Origin: CAZQFV01 sp964613665
GTDB lineage: Bacteria > Chloroflexota > Chloroflexia > DTKN01
DNA: 64,000 bases
NCBI GenBank assembly: GCA_964613665.1
Contig: CAZTIG010000018.1
Span: 1-64,000, forward strand
Direction of reading: 5' to 3'
In this document: positions 9,430 to 17,339 of the stretch, piece by piece
How the letters are laid out: the number at the start of each line of letters is the position of its first letter
How positions within the stretch are numbered: position 1 is the stretch's first letter
The notes under the pieces: generated by a model
The model's input: the letters and a program-made list of their open reading frames with translations, nothing else
Database searches by the model: none
Told to the model about the DNA's origin: nothing
Made by a program: the position numbers and the translations under genes

Positions 9430-10404
9430 CTACGCCGAGGGGTTCTCCGCCGGGCGGGCCGGCCGACGGCGGCGGATGCGCCGCTTCTCTTCCTTGGGCT
9501 TGGCCTCTTCCTTGGGCTTGGCCTCTTCCTTGGGCTTGGCCTCGGCCTTGATCCTGGCCTCCGCCCTGGGTGCCTCCAGCGGCGGCAGGGCGAAAGAGCT
9601 CAGCTCGTAGGGGTTCTCCCCGGGGAGAAAGACCTCGGTCACCGTGCCCGTGGTCAGGATCTGCACCTTGCCCCGCCGCTCGGCCTCCTTGACAAAGTCC
9701 TGAAAGCGCGAAAAGTGGCGGCCCTGGGCGTCGCCGTACTGCCCCTCGTCGAAATTGCCCAGCAACTCCATCATCAGCAGCTTCAGCGTGGCCAGCGTGC
9801 AGGCATTCTTGCGCTCGCGGGCCAGTTGCAGCGCGTCCACCAGCACGTCGTAGATGTCCTTCTCCTTGGGCTTGGGCTTGGGCGGCAGGATATCCTCAGC
9901 CAGCTGGTGGTAGAAGATGAACTCGTCGGCGCTCTGAGCCAGGTGCGAGGAGGTCGCCGTGGCCACGCCGATGACGACGACCCGCTTGCCCTGCTGGCGG
10001 ATGGTGTTGACCAGGGGGATGAAATCGCGGTCCCCCGTCACCAGGATATAGACCTGGATGTTGGGCGACCCGTAGAGGGTGCGCATCGTGTCGATGACCA
10101 GGTGGATGTCGGCGCTGTTCTTGATGGCCGCGCCGTTTTCCTCGCGGTCGCCGCGCTCGCCGCTACCGTAGTAGTAGGTGGGAACGTAGCGGGGCTCGAT
10201 CCCGTTGGCGTAGAGGGCGTTGGTGATCCGCGAGAACTGGTACCAGTCGGCGTACGCGCGGGCCACGACGACCCGGCCGTACTTCTCGCAGTGCTCCATG
10301 ATGTACTCGAACTTGGGGTTGCTCTTGTACTTGTCGCGGGTGGCGATGTAGATGTTTTCAAAGTCGATGAAGACAGCTACGTCCGGTCCTTTGGTTCCTT
10401 CCAT
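9430..10404 (-). CDS. NYN-domain RNase-like protein with LOTUS/OST-HTH-like domain
   Basis: A 324-residue protein. Residues 8-170 are a NYN (LabA/DUF88) PIN-like nuclease domain with conserved acidic residues in VFIDFENIY, KNSADIHLVIDTM and LVTGDRDFIPLV. Residues about 185-260 resemble an OST-HTH/LOTUS RNA-binding module (KLLMMELLGNF...FSRFQDFVKEAE). The C terminus is highly charged and contains AKPKEE repeats encoded by an 18-bp tandem repeat, then a poly-Arg stretch. It starts 6 bp after the rpsU stop, so the two are almost surely cotranscribed, suggesting a role in RNA processing or decay. Confidence 0.88.
   Translation of the reverse strand: MEGTKGPDVAVFIDFENIYIATRDKYKSNPKFEYIMEHCEKYGRVVVARAYADWYQFSRITNALYANGIEPRYVPTYYYGSGERGDREENGAAIKNSADIHLVIDTMRTLYGSPNIQVYILVTGDRDFIPLVNTIRQQGKRVVVIGVATATSSHLAQSADEFIFYHQLAEDILPPKPKPKEKDIYDVLVDALQLARERKNACTLATLKLLMMELLGNFDEGQYGDAQGRHFSRFQDFVKEAERRGKVQILTTGTVTEVFLPGENPYELSSFALPPLEAPRAEARIKAEAKPKEEAKPKEEAKPKEEKRRIRRRRPARPAENPSA
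9493..9543. repeat. 18-bp tandem repeat inside NYN gene
   Basis: About 2.8 copies of an 18-bp unit (9493-9510, 9511-9528, 9529-9543) encode the Ala-Lys-Pro-Lys-Glu-Glu repeats. The unit is a multiple of three and keeps frame, so copy number may vary between strains. Confidence 0.9.
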
Positions 10405-10410
10405 TCCTTC

Positions 10411-10626
10411 TCAATCCTCTCGCTGGCGCCGCCCCCGGCGGCGGTCTTCTTTCCGCCGTAACCGGCGCAGCGCCTTGCGCATCTTGTCTCGCCGCAGCTC
10501 GCCCCGAGAGAGGAAGCGCTGATGGCGGCGGTACTCCTGCATATGCCCGCTCAGGGCCAGTTCGCGGCGAAACCGCTTGAGCAGAATCTCGATCGATCCT
10601 CCCGTATGCCGCTCCACGCCCGACAT
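10411..10626 (-). CDS. rpsU: ribosomal protein S21
   Basis: A 71-residue basic protein of the small ribosomal subunit. GGSIEILLKRFRRELALSG and the following Arg/Lys-rich helix match bS21; the tail RRKEDRRRGRRQRED is typical. The start at 10626 is chosen by TGGAGGG about 9 nt upstream; longer in-frame extensions add unrelated sequence. Its own promoter lies about 87 bp upstream. The NYN RNase gene follows after 6 bp. Confidence 0.92.
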   Translation of the reverse strand: MSGVERHTGGSIEILLKRFRRELALSGHMQEYRRHQRFLSRGELRRDKMRKALRRLRRKEDRRRGRRQRED

Positions 10627-10712
10627 CGGGCCGGCCCTCCACTTGCACTCTGCCGTGGGTGCCGATGGCCTCCAAGATGACATGGATCTCTCCCGGCCAT
10701 CGCCACGAGGTC

Positions 10713-10741
10713 AGTATACCCGCTTTTCGGCCGGCTGTCAA
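10713..10741 (-). promoter_or_regulatory. rpsU promoter
   Basis: On the minus strand TTGACA (10741-10736), 17 bp, TATACT (10718-10713): a near-consensus promoter for rpsU and the NYN gene. Confidence 0.85.
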
Positions 10742-10756
10742 TCTCGCCTGGCTCAA

Positions 10757-10856
10757 AACCTATCACAACTACCAAAGGCACGGAGGCACGAAGAAAGGCA
10801 AGGAGGAACAGCCAAAAGGCTTCGCGTCTTTGTGCCCTTGTGGTTTGCGATAGGTT
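10757..10856. repeat. palindromic MITE-like intergenic element
   Basis: About 100 bp bounded by AACCTATC (10757-10764) and its inverse GATAGGTT (10849-10856). The arms stay complementary, imperfectly, for about 40 bp, so the whole element can fold into one long hairpin. The arms carry the GGCACGGAGGCACGAAG / CTTTGTGCCCTTGTGG type of wording seen in dispersed intergenic repeats of many bacterial phyla. It is AT-richer than its surroundings and has no ORF. It sits between rpsU and the end of the zinc permease gene. Confidence 0.7.
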
Positions 10857-10857
10857 C

Positions 10858-11751
10858 TCAGTGCCTGGCGGACCCCGCGCACGGATCGGCCGGCTCCCGT
10901 GCGCGAAGCAGCCGCCCCCGCAGCATGCTCCAGAGCAGCCCTCGGCGCGGGGAGAGGAAAAAGGCCACCACAAAGAGGGCCGTGGCCACCAGCACCACCG
11001 CTCCCCCCGAGGCCACGTTCAGGTAAAAGCTCAGGTAGAGGCCGACGACACTGGCAAGGGCGCCCAGGGCCGCCGCCAGCAGCATCATCGGGAGGAGCCG
11101 CCGCGTCAGGAGGTAGGCCGTCGCCCCGGGTGTCACCAGCATCGCCGCCACCAGCCCCACGCCGACAGTCTGCAGCGAGACCACGATCGTCAGCGCCAGC
11201 AGGATCAGCAGGAGGGTGCGCAGCCGCTCGACCGGCAGGCGCAGCGTCGCCGCCAGGACGGGATCGAAGGAGACGACAAGGAACTCCTTGAAGAGCAGGG
11301 CAATGGTCAACAGCACGAGCGCGCCCAGGCCCGCGGTCAGCCAGAGGTCGGCCACGCCCACGCCGAGCACATTCCCGAACAGGATGTGGGTCAGGTCCAC
11401 GGCATAGGTCTGGATGGTGCTGATCAGGACGATGCCGAGCGAGAGGGCTGCGGCAAAGAGGATACCGATGGCGGTATCCTCCTTGATCGTCCCGCGCCGG
11501 GAGAAGAAGCCGATGCCCAGGGCCACCACCACGGCGGCGATGAGCGCCCCCACCAGCAGGCTGCCCCGCAGCAGGTAGGCCAGGGCCACGCCGGGCAGAA
11601 TGGCGTGGGCCATGGCGTCGCCCAGGAAGGCCATGCCCCGCAGGACCACGTAGCAGCCGACCACAGCGCAGAGGGTCCCCACGAGCAGCGAGGCCACCAG
11701 GCCGCGCTGCATGAAGCCGTAGCTCAACGGTCGTACCAGCCATTCGATCAC
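10858..11751 (-). CDS. znuB: zinc/manganese ABC transporter permease
   Basis: A 297-residue integral membrane protein of the ABC-3 (ZnuB/MntB) family with about eight or nine hydrophobic helices; VLRGMAFLGDAMAHAILPG is the family's ATPase-contact region. The GTG start overlaps the ATPase stop as GTGA, so translation is coupled. It forms the channel of the metal importer with the ATPase and binding protein upstream. The C terminus is rich in Arg/Pro and ends 2 bp from the palindromic repeat, which might have trimmed or extended it. Confidence 0.92.
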   Translation of the reverse strand: MIEWLVRPLSYGFMQRGLVASLLVGTLCAVVGCYVVLRGMAFLGDAMAHAILPGVALAYLLRGSLLVGALIAAVVVALGIGFFSRRGTIKEDTAIGILFAAALSLGIVLISTIQTYAVDLTHILFGNVLGVGVADLWLTAGLGALVLLTIALLFKEFLVVSFDPVLAATLRLPVERLRTLLLILLALTIVVSLQTVGVGLVAAMLVTPGATAYLLTRRLLPMMLLAAALGALASVVGLYLSFYLNVASGGAVVLVATALFVVAFFLSPRRGLLWSMLRGRLLRAREPADPCAGSARH

Positions 11752-12554
11752 GCCCTTGCTCCCCGCGGCGGTTCGCCCGGCGCGCAGCACGGGTTCACCA
11801 CGACCGCCCCTTCCAGGAAGAGCACCTGGCTGCCAAAGGCCTCGGCGACGTGCCGCGCCGTAAAGACCTGGGCCGGGTTGCCCCAGGCCACCAGGCGGCG
11901 GTTCAGCAGAACGACCTGGTCGAAGCGCGAGGCCGCCAGGTTCAGGTCGTGGGTCGATACCATCACCGTCACGCCCGCCGCGCGCAGCCGGTCGAGCAGG
12001 CTCAGCACCGCCTCCTGGGTGGCCACGTCCACCCCGGTGAAGGGCTCGTCCATCAGCAGGATGTGCGGCTCCTGGGCCAACGCCCGCGCCAGGAAGACGC
12101 GCTGCTGCTGGCCGCCGGAGAGCTCGCCGATGTGCCGGCCGGCCAGGTCGGCGATGCCGATCTGCTCCAGGCTGCGCGACACCGCCGCGTGGTCCTCCCG
12201 GCCGGGTCGGCGCAGCCAGCCCAGCCGGCCGTAGCGGCCCATCATGATCACGTCGGCGACCGTCACCGGGAACGCCCAGTCGACCTCTTCGCGCTGCGGC
12301 ACATAGGCCACGCAGTCCAGGTGCCCCCCGAGCTGCCGACCGTGGATCAGGACGCGGCCTCCGCGCAGCGGCAGCAGGCCGACCATAGCCTTGAAGAGGG
12401 TCGACTTGCCGGCCCCGTTCGGGCCGACCACGGCCACCCGCGCCCCGTGCGGGACCTGGAAGGTGACATCGCACACCACCGGCTGGCCGTTGTAGGCCAC
12501 GCTGACGCCTTCCAGCTCCAGCCGGTGTGGCTCGCCCAAGTCAGAGGATACCAT
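11748..12554 (-). CDS. znuC: zinc/manganese ABC transporter ATPase
   Basis: A 268-residue ABC ATPase: Walker A GPNGAGKST (about residues 41-49), Q-loop region YVPQREEVDW typical of metal importers, signature LSGGQQQRV, Walker B ILLMDEPF and the switch STHDLN. GGAG lies about 8 nt before the ATG at 12554. It powers uptake through the overlapping permease gene. Confidence 0.94.
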   Translation of the reverse strand: MVSSDLGEPHRLELEGVSVAYNGQPVVCDVTFQVPHGARVAVVGPNGAGKSTLFKAMVGLLPLRGGRVLIHGRQLGGHLDCVAYVPQREEVDWAFPVTVADVIMMGRYGRLGWLRRPGREDHAAVSRSLEQIGIADLAGRHIGELSGGQQQRVFLARALAQEPHILLMDEPFTGVDVATQEAVLSLLDRLRAAGVTVMVSTHDLNLAASRFDQVVLLNRRLVAWGNPAQVFTARHVAEAFGSQVLFLEGAVVVNPCCAPGEPPRGARA

Positions 12555-12622
12555 CGTGTGCTCCAACTGGCACGGCCGGCGACATGGACTGCCCCGGGCC
12601 GTGCTGCTGCGGCCACCCCGTC

Positions 12623-13552
12623 TCACCTGGGCGCAAGAGCCCCGACGATCGCCGCGGTGTTGAACCGGATCATCTCGATGTAGCTCGGCGCCTCGCCGCC
12701 CGCGGCGCTGACCGAGTGCGTGTAGAGCCCGGTCACCACGCGGATGCCCGTCTCCTGCGAGAGCTGCTGGGCCAGCTGCGGGTTCGCGCCGGTCTCCAGA
12801 AAGACGGCCGGAGCGCCGCTGGCCGCGATCCGGTCTACCAGGTCGGCCAACTCGCGCGCCGAAGGCGCCGCCCCCGTGCTGACGCTGGGAACGATCGCCC
12901 CGACGACCTGGAAGCCGTAGCGGTCGGCAAAGTAGCCGAAGCTCTCGTGGTTGGTCACCAGCAGGCGGCGCTCGGGCGGAACCAGCCGGACCTGCTCCTG
13001 GATCCACGCGTCCAGGTCCCGCAGTTGGGCGACGTAGGCCGCGGCGTTTCCGGCGTAGGCCGCCGCTCCTGCCGCGTCGGCCTGGCTCAGCCCGTCGCGG
13101 ATGTTCTCCACATAGCGGACGACGTTGTTGGGGTCGAGCCAGAAGTGCGGGTCGACCTCGTGGTCGGCATCCAGGGGCTCGCCCGGCTGCGGCGCGCGGC
13201 TGGCCAGCCCCTGCGAGGCGACGATGAGCCGGTGCTGCCCCCCGGCGGCCTGCAACAGCTCGTCGAGGTAGGCCTCGAGGCCGGCCCCGTTGACGATGAG
13301 CACGTCGCATTCGGCTACCCGGGCCACGTCGCCGGGGGTGGGTTGGTAGCCGTGCGGGTCCACGCCGATGGGCAGGAGGACCTGCACCTGCACGCGCTCG
13401 CCGGCCACGTTCTGAGCGATATCGGCCAGGAAGGTCTCAACGGCCAGGACGCGCAGGGGTTGCGGGGTAGTGGGTAGCGAAGCGCCGTCACAAGCGGCAG
13501 CGCCAGCGCACAGGCACAGGACCGTCATCAGGATACCAATCGCCCGCCTCAC
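12623..13552 (-). CDS. znuA: metal-binding lipoprotein of ABC transporter (ZnuA/TroA family)
   Basis: A 309-residue cluster A-I binding protein. GTG at 13552 follows GGAGGACAG; the signal ends in AGAAAC, a lipobox-like site. Likely metal ligands are the His in GVDPHGYQPTP, the His in DPHFWLDPNN and the His in TNHESFGYFADRYGF. His rather than Glu at the third position favours zinc. The fourth position, normally Asp in the TDSL-like C-terminal motif, reads YTHSVSAAGG, so it may be His. The His-rich loop of many ZnuA proteins is absent (only LDADHEVD). Zinc is more likely than manganese, but not certain. Confidence 0.88.
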   Translation of the reverse strand: MRRAIGILMTVLCLCAGAAACDGASLPTTPQPLRVLAVETFLADIAQNVAGERVQVQVLLPIGVDPHGYQPTPGDVARVAECDVLIVNGAGLEAYLDELLQAAGGQHRLIVASQGLASRAPQPGEPLDADHEVDPHFWLDPNNVVRYVENIRDGLSQADAAGAAAYAGNAAAYVAQLRDLDAWIQEQVRLVPPERRLLVTNHESFGYFADRYGFQVVGAIVPSVSTGAAPSARELADLVDRIAASGAPAVFLETGANPQLAQQLSQETGIRVVTGLYTHSVSAAGGEAPSYIEMIRFNTAAIVGALAPR

Positions 13553-13612
13553 CTGTCCTCCTCGGCCGGGCTCCCCTCTGCCTCGATGGAAACACCGGCC
13601 CACCGGCCCGCG

Positions 13613-14050
13613 TCACCAGGCCTGCCCACCAGCGCGCGCCTGGCAACTGGGGCATACTCCGACCAACTGCAGCAGGTGGTCCTCGACCTGGTAGCCCGTT
13701 TCGCTCTGCACGCGCTGCACCAGGCCCTCCAGGTCCTCGCTGCCCCGGAACTCGGCCGCCTGGCCACAGGCGCGGCAGAGGACCGAGTGGCGGTGGCCCG
13801 GCGAAGCCGCGACATAGGTATGGCGGCAGTCCCTCCCGTACAGCCGCCGCACCAGCCCCAACTCCTCCAGCAGGTCCAGCGCCCGGTAGACAGAGGCCAG
13901 GGGGAGTGGGGATCGCGTCAGCCGGCTTTGCCGCTGGACGTCCGCAGGGGAAAGAGGCCCCTCCGCGGCAGCCATGACTCGGATGACGGTGCGGCGCGCG
14001 GCGGTCAGGCGATATCCTGCCCGGCTCAGGCGCTCTTCCCACTCCAGCAT
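13613..14050 (-). CDS. Fur-family metalloregulator, probably Zur-like
   Basis: A 145-residue Fur superfamily repressor: N-terminal winged helix (LTAARRTVIRVM...SPLPLASVYRALDLLEELGLV), a His-rich hinge (GHRHSVLCRACG) and two CxxC pairs (CRAC, CPSC) for structural zinc. The ATG at 14050 is preferred over a GTG two codons earlier because AAGGAG is 6 nt upstream. It is the first gene of a zur-znuA-znuC-znuB unit and has a perfect palindrome over its start region, so it probably represses itself and the transporter when metal is sufficient. Fe- or Mn-sensing is an alternative. Confidence 0.88.
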   Translation of the reverse strand: MLEWEERLSRAGYRLTAARRTVIRVMAAAEGPLSPADVQRQSRLTRSPLPLASVYRALDLLEELGLVRRLYGRDCRHTYVAASPGHRHSVLCRACGQAAEFRGSEDLEGLVQRVQSETGYQVEDHLLQLVGVCPSCQARAGGQAW

Positions 14051-14059
14051 CGGCACTCC

Positions 14060-14081
14060 TTATTGAGAAAGCTCTCAATAA
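14060..14081. promoter_or_regulatory. Fur/Zur-type operator
   Basis: A perfect inverted repeat, TTATTGAGA (14060-14068), AAGC, TCTCAATAA (14073-14081), directly downstream of the -10 box and reaching the ribosome site of the regulator gene. Position and shape fit an autoregulatory operator covering the transcription start. Confidence 0.8.
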
Positions 14082-14082
14082 C

Positions 14083-14111
14083 ATTCTAACATGGGCCGGA
14101 CGTGTTGTCAA
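14083..14111 (-). promoter_or_regulatory. promoter of the metal-uptake operon
   Basis: Minus-strand TTGACA (14111-14106), 17 bp, TAGAAT (14088-14083), immediately followed by the operator palindrome. Confidence 0.85.
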
Positions 14112-14265
14112 GGCAGGATCCTCACATCCACTGACAGACGCCGTGCGCCAAGAGAGGCGGCCCGCAGCGCCTCCAGGACCTGCGGCAGTAGCTCGTGCTG
14201 TGAGCGAGAGCGGCGCCCTGCGGGTGGCCAGGGGCCGCCAGCGAGGTAGGCGTGGGGTTCATGAA

Positions 14266-14330
14266 CGGATGTCAGAGGACATCCGCAGTACGCCCGTACG
14301 TCGCCCGGCCGGCAGGCTCCCGCTGCCGGC
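14266..14330 (-). terminator. two tandem hairpins after ftcD
   Basis: In ftcD direction: GCCGGCAG (14330-14323) pairs with CTGCCGGC (14315-14308), then CGGATGTC / GACATCCG (14285-14266) with a CTCT loop followed by TTC. The first stem starts 5 bp after the ftcD stop. The T-tract is poor, so termination is plausible but unproven. The remaining gap to the metal operon promoter (14286-14105 side) holds nothing recognised. Confidence 0.5.
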
Positions 14331-14335
14331 CCCGC

Positions 14336-15874
14336 CTAGCTCCCCTGGCGGCCGGCCACGACCTGCTGGATCTGCGCCGCCAGGTCCGCGGCCTGCGACT
14401 CGAAGACGGCGATCTGCTGGCGAAAGTGCTCGACCAGGGCGGCATCGTCCAGGGCGGCGGCGTTGACGCGGACGTTGGCTGCGGCACCCTGGACCGCCGC
14501 CTCGGCCATCGCCACGGCCACCTGCGCGTCGGTCAGGGCGTTGGGGTTGCCCGATGCCGCGATGCGCAGCAGGAACTCCAGCACCTTGACCGCGCGCTCG
14601 GCGGTGGTCAGCGGCACACGGGCAGCACGCCGCGTGGCTTCCTGCACGGCCTGGCGGCGGGGCTCCTGCTCTTCAGGCGTGCCCTTGGGCCGGCGGTAGG
14701 CGGCCATGATATCCGCGAAGGCCGCCGCGTCGCGCACCGCCAGGTCGAGCAGCTCCTCCTGCAGGCGGGCGACCGCGGCCTCCATCGCGCGCATCTCGCC
14801 CTCGACGGCGGCGTACTGCTTGCGGCCGATGGTCAGGTTGGCGACCATGCGCGTCAACGCGGCAGCCTGGGCGCCGGCCAAGGCGGCGACAGTGCCCCCG
14901 CCGGGCGTGGCCGTGCCGGCGGCAACCCGGGACAGGAAGTCCCGCGGCAAGGCGGCGGCCAGGCTAGGCTCCTGCGCGCCTGGCCGCAGGCGGTTCTCGA
15001 GCACCTGCTCTTGGGAAAAACTGTGTAGCTGCAGCGCGTGGGCGGCCACGTCGAGCAGCGCCTCGGCCGGCACCAGGCCCACGATCTCGCTCCCCAGCAC
15101 CGGCACGCCGTACCGGGCAGCCTCGTCGCGCAGCAGGGCCATCATGCGGTGGATCGGCGTGCGCCGGTAGTCGGTCAGGTTCATCGAGACCTGCACCTGG
15201 CCGGGCCGGTCCACTGCCACGGCCATGGCCTTGACGTAGCGCAGCCCGCCATCGCTGTGGCGCAGTGCCCTGGCGATGCGCCTGGCCACCCCCAGGTCGG
15301 AGGTGCCCAGGTAGACGTTGTAGGCGATAAGGAAGGGACGTGCGCCCACGGCCGTGGCGCCGGCCGGCCCCAGCACGGCCGGCCCAAAGTCCGGCGCGCG
15401 CTCGGGGTCCGCCGCAATCTCCTGCGCCAGCCCCTCGTACTCGCCACGGCGCACGTCGGCCAGGTTGCGTCGCTCCGGGCGGGCGGCAGCCTCCTCGTAC
15501 AGGTAGACCGGGATGCCGAGCTCCGCACCGATACGCGCCCCCACCGCGCGGGCCAGGGCCACGCACTCCTCCATGGTCACACCCTGCACCGGGACAAAGG
15601 GGAGAACGTCGGTGGCGCCGATGCGCGGGTGGGCCCCCTGGTGCCGGCGCATGTCGATCAGGCCGGCCGCCTCCTGCACCGCCCGAAAGGCGGCCTCGCC
15701 CACCGCCTCCGGCGAGCCGACAAAGGTGACCACGGCGCGGTTGTGGCTGGCGTCCATCTCGACGTCCAGGAGCTGCACGCCAGGCACCGCAGCGATGCGG
15801 GCGCAGATCTGGTCCACTACCGGCCGCCGCCGGCCCTCGCTAAAGTTGGGAACGCACTCGACCAGGCGATCCAT
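14336..15874 (-). CDS. ftcD: glutamate formimidoyltransferase / formimino-THF cyclodeaminase
   Basis: A 512-residue bifunctional folate enzyme of histidine degradation and one-carbon transfer. Residues 1-300 are the formiminotransferase (VECVPNFSEGRR start, DASHNRAVVTFVG, HQGAHPRIGATDVLPFVP, VSMNLTDYRRTPIHRM); residues about 315-505 are the cyclodeaminase (FLSRVAAGTATPGGGTVAALAG, helical repeats). Length equals the animal-type fusion. AAGGAG lies upstream of the ATG. The start overlaps the stop of a truncated MFS gene as TGATG. No hut genes lie nearby. Confidence 0.94.
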   Translation of the reverse strand: MDRLVECVPNFSEGRRRPVVDQICARIAAVPGVQLLDVEMDASHNRAVVTFVGSPEAVGEAAFRAVQEAAGLIDMRRHQGAHPRIGATDVLPFVPVQGVTMEECVALARAVGARIGAELGIPVYLYEEAAARPERRNLADVRRGEYEGLAQEIAADPERAPDFGPAVLGPAGATAVGARPFLIAYNVYLGTSDLGVARRIARALRHSDGGLRYVKAMAVAVDRPGQVQVSMNLTDYRRTPIHRMMALLRDEAARYGVPVLGSEIVGLVPAEALLDVAAHALQLHSFSQEQVLENRLRPGAQEPSLAAALPRDFLSRVAAGTATPGGGTVAALAGAQAAALTRMVANLTIGRKQYAAVEGEMRAMEAAVARLQEELLDLAVRDAAAFADIMAAYRRPKGTPEEQEPRRQAVQEATRRAARVPLTTAERAVKVLEFLLRIAASGNPNALTDAQVAVAMAEAAVQGAAANVRVNAAALDDAALVEHFRQQIAVFESQAADLAAQIQQVVAGRQGS

Positions 15875-16260
15875 CACACGCTCCTTAGGGCAAACAGCGC
15901 CAGAAGGAGGACCACCAGCCACACCCCCAGGGCGTTCGCCAGCACGAGTGCGGCCAGGGCCAGGCTGAGCACCGCGCTCAGGCAGTCCACGGCCATCATC
16001 GTGCGCCTGCGGTCGTGGCGGTCGCCCCAGACGCCCGCCAGAGGCGCGCCGAAGACGGTGGGGATGGTCCAGGCCAGGTCGACGGCGGCCAGCGCTGCCG
16101 CCAGTTCCGACTTCTGGGCTGCACTGGGGAAACGCACCACGGTCAGCCAGATGTTCACGGCAAATCCTGTCAGGGCGCTGCCAGAAACGGAGATCGGTTG
16201 GGTGACCCAGACGATGAGAAAGGTACGCCAGCCGTCGGCGGGCGGTTCGTAGGAGGACAC
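15874..16260 (-). pseudogene. truncated MFS transporter (N-terminal remnant)
   Basis: 128 codons from GTG (16260) to a TGA that overlaps the ftcD start. The sequence resembles the first third of a drug/metabolite MFS carrier: FLIVWVTQPISVSGSALTGFAVNIWL, the loop signature GAPLAGVWGDRHDRRRTMM, and the start of helices 3-4 (LSLALAALVLANALGVWLVVLLLALFAL). MFS carriers need about 12 helices and 400 residues, so the rest is missing; ftcD begins exactly where the homology ends. A good promoter remains upstream and could now drive ftcD. AGGAGG-type sites are absent before the GTG, so the true start is uncertain. Confidence 0.7.
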
Positions 16261-16312
16261 GGAAGACCGCCCCACCACCGGTCGCCGCGGGCACTTCCCG
16301 CGGGCAGGAGGG

Positions 16313-16341
16313 ATTATAGCAGAACAGGGCCGAGCTGGCAA
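16313..16341 (-). promoter_or_regulatory. promoter upstream of MFS remnant and ftcD
   Basis: Minus-strand TTGCCA (16341-16336), 17 bp, TATAAT (16318-16313) with a TGC extension. Confidence 0.75.
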
Positions 16342-16513
16342 TTCGCCGGTCGGGGCGGCGCGCACCGCGGGGATAGAGGCCGGTGCGCTCGCGTGCCTGA
16401 CATCCGGACATATCTCCACGCCACCCATTTCGGTGGGCCCCCAGCCCTGCCAGATGGGCCTGTTGGCCCACTGTGGCGGGCATTTCCACGGCTGCGATCG
16501 GGGTCTCGGCCCA

Positions 16514-16529
16514 CCATTCGTGGTGCACC
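16514..16529. repeat. core of dispersed intergenic repeat (short copy)
   Basis: The 16-bp core CCATTCGTGGTGCACC is identical to the cores at 31505-31520 and 48369-48385; flanks here are not clearly related. It lies in the 370-bp divergent gap between the MFS remnant and maf, which otherwise holds only the two promoters. Confidence 0.55.
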
Positions 16530-16560
16530 GGCATTTGTGTCCGGACCTCAGGCGTGCTGT

Positions 16561-16589
16561 TTGACGTCCCTGGCAGCGGATGGTACAAT
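16561..16589 (+). promoter_or_regulatory. maf promoter
   Basis: TTGACG (16561-16566), 17 bp, TACAAT (16584-16589) preceded by TGG; 45 bp upstream of the ATG. Confidence 0.75.
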
Positions 16590-16634
16590 GCCGCTGGACC
16601 GGTGCGGCACCGGGCCGGCCCGGAGAACGCCGCC

Positions 16635-17267
16635 ATGCCGCCAGCACGCCTGATACTGGCCTCCAACTCCCCACGCCGGCAGGAGCTGCTGGCCGTCCTG
16701 GGGCTCTCGTATGTCGTGCGCGTCGTCGCGGTGGACGAGGCCGAGCTACCCGGCGAGCGGCCGCTGGATATGGTGGCCCGCCTGGCACGGGAGAAAGCTG
16801 CCGCAGTGCCCCTGGCACCGGGCGAGCTGCTCATCGCTGCCGACACCACGGTGGACCTGGCCGGGGAGGTGCTGGGCAAACCCCGCGACGCCGACGATGC
16901 CCGCAGGATGCTGCGCGCGATGCGCGGCCGGCCGCACGCCGTCCACTCGGCCGTGGCCCTGCGCCGCGGCGACGAACTGCTGCTCGAGGTGGCCTCCACC
17001 GAGGTGGCGATGCGCCCGTACAGCGGTGCCGAGGTCGAGGCCTATATCGCCTCCGGCGGCCCTATGGACAAGGCCGGCGCCTACGGCATCCAGGACCAGC
17101 CTTTTTCGCCGGCCGAGCGCATCGCCGGCTGCTACCTGAACGTGATGGGGCTGCCGCTGTGCCACCTGGCGCGGGCCTTGCTGCGCTGGGGCGTGCCCCT
17201 GCCGGCCCTGCCGCCGCCCTATTGCCAGGTCGTGCTCGGCGGTCCCTGCCCGGTAGCGCTTTTCTAG
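16635..17267 (+). CDS. maf: Maf-like nucleotide pyrophosphatase
   Basis: A 210-residue Maf/Ham1-fold enzyme that hydrolyses non-canonical or modified NTPs (dTTP/UTP/m7GTP classes). LILASNSPRRQELL is the hallmark N terminus, followed by REKA, IAADTTVDLAGEVLGKP, MRGRPHAVHSAVAL and DKAGAYGIQDQ. The C terminus carries an extra 20 or so Pro-rich residues beyond the usual end. The ATG at 16635 is chosen because the family starts there; an upstream frame extension is not conserved. Monocistronic with its own promoter. Confidence 0.92.
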   Translation: MPPARLILASNSPRRQELLAVLGLSYVVRVVAVDEAELPGERPLDMVARLAREKAAAVPLAPGELLIAADTTVDLAGEVLGKPRDADDARRMLRAMRGRPHAVHSAVALRRGDELLLEVASTEVAMRPYSGAEVEAYIASGGPMDKAGAYGIQDQPFSPAERIAGCYLNVMGLPLCHLARALLRWGVPLPALPPPYCQVVLGGPCPVALF

Positions 17268-17339
17268 GCTCTCTTCCCCTTCAACGGATCCCAAGCACCT
17301 TCTCGCGGGGCAGCGCTGCCTCCTGCCGACGCCCCCGCC

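Noticed and set aside
9493..9543. CRISPR-like direct repeats
   Set aside because: Contiguous 18-bp units without spacers inside a coding frame; it is a protein repeat.
9364..10461. A 365-codon plus-strand frame over the NYN gene
   Set aside because: The LGLGLFLG repeats come from reading the Lys-Pro-Lys-Glu-Glu repeat backwards; the minus-strand NYN domain is clear.
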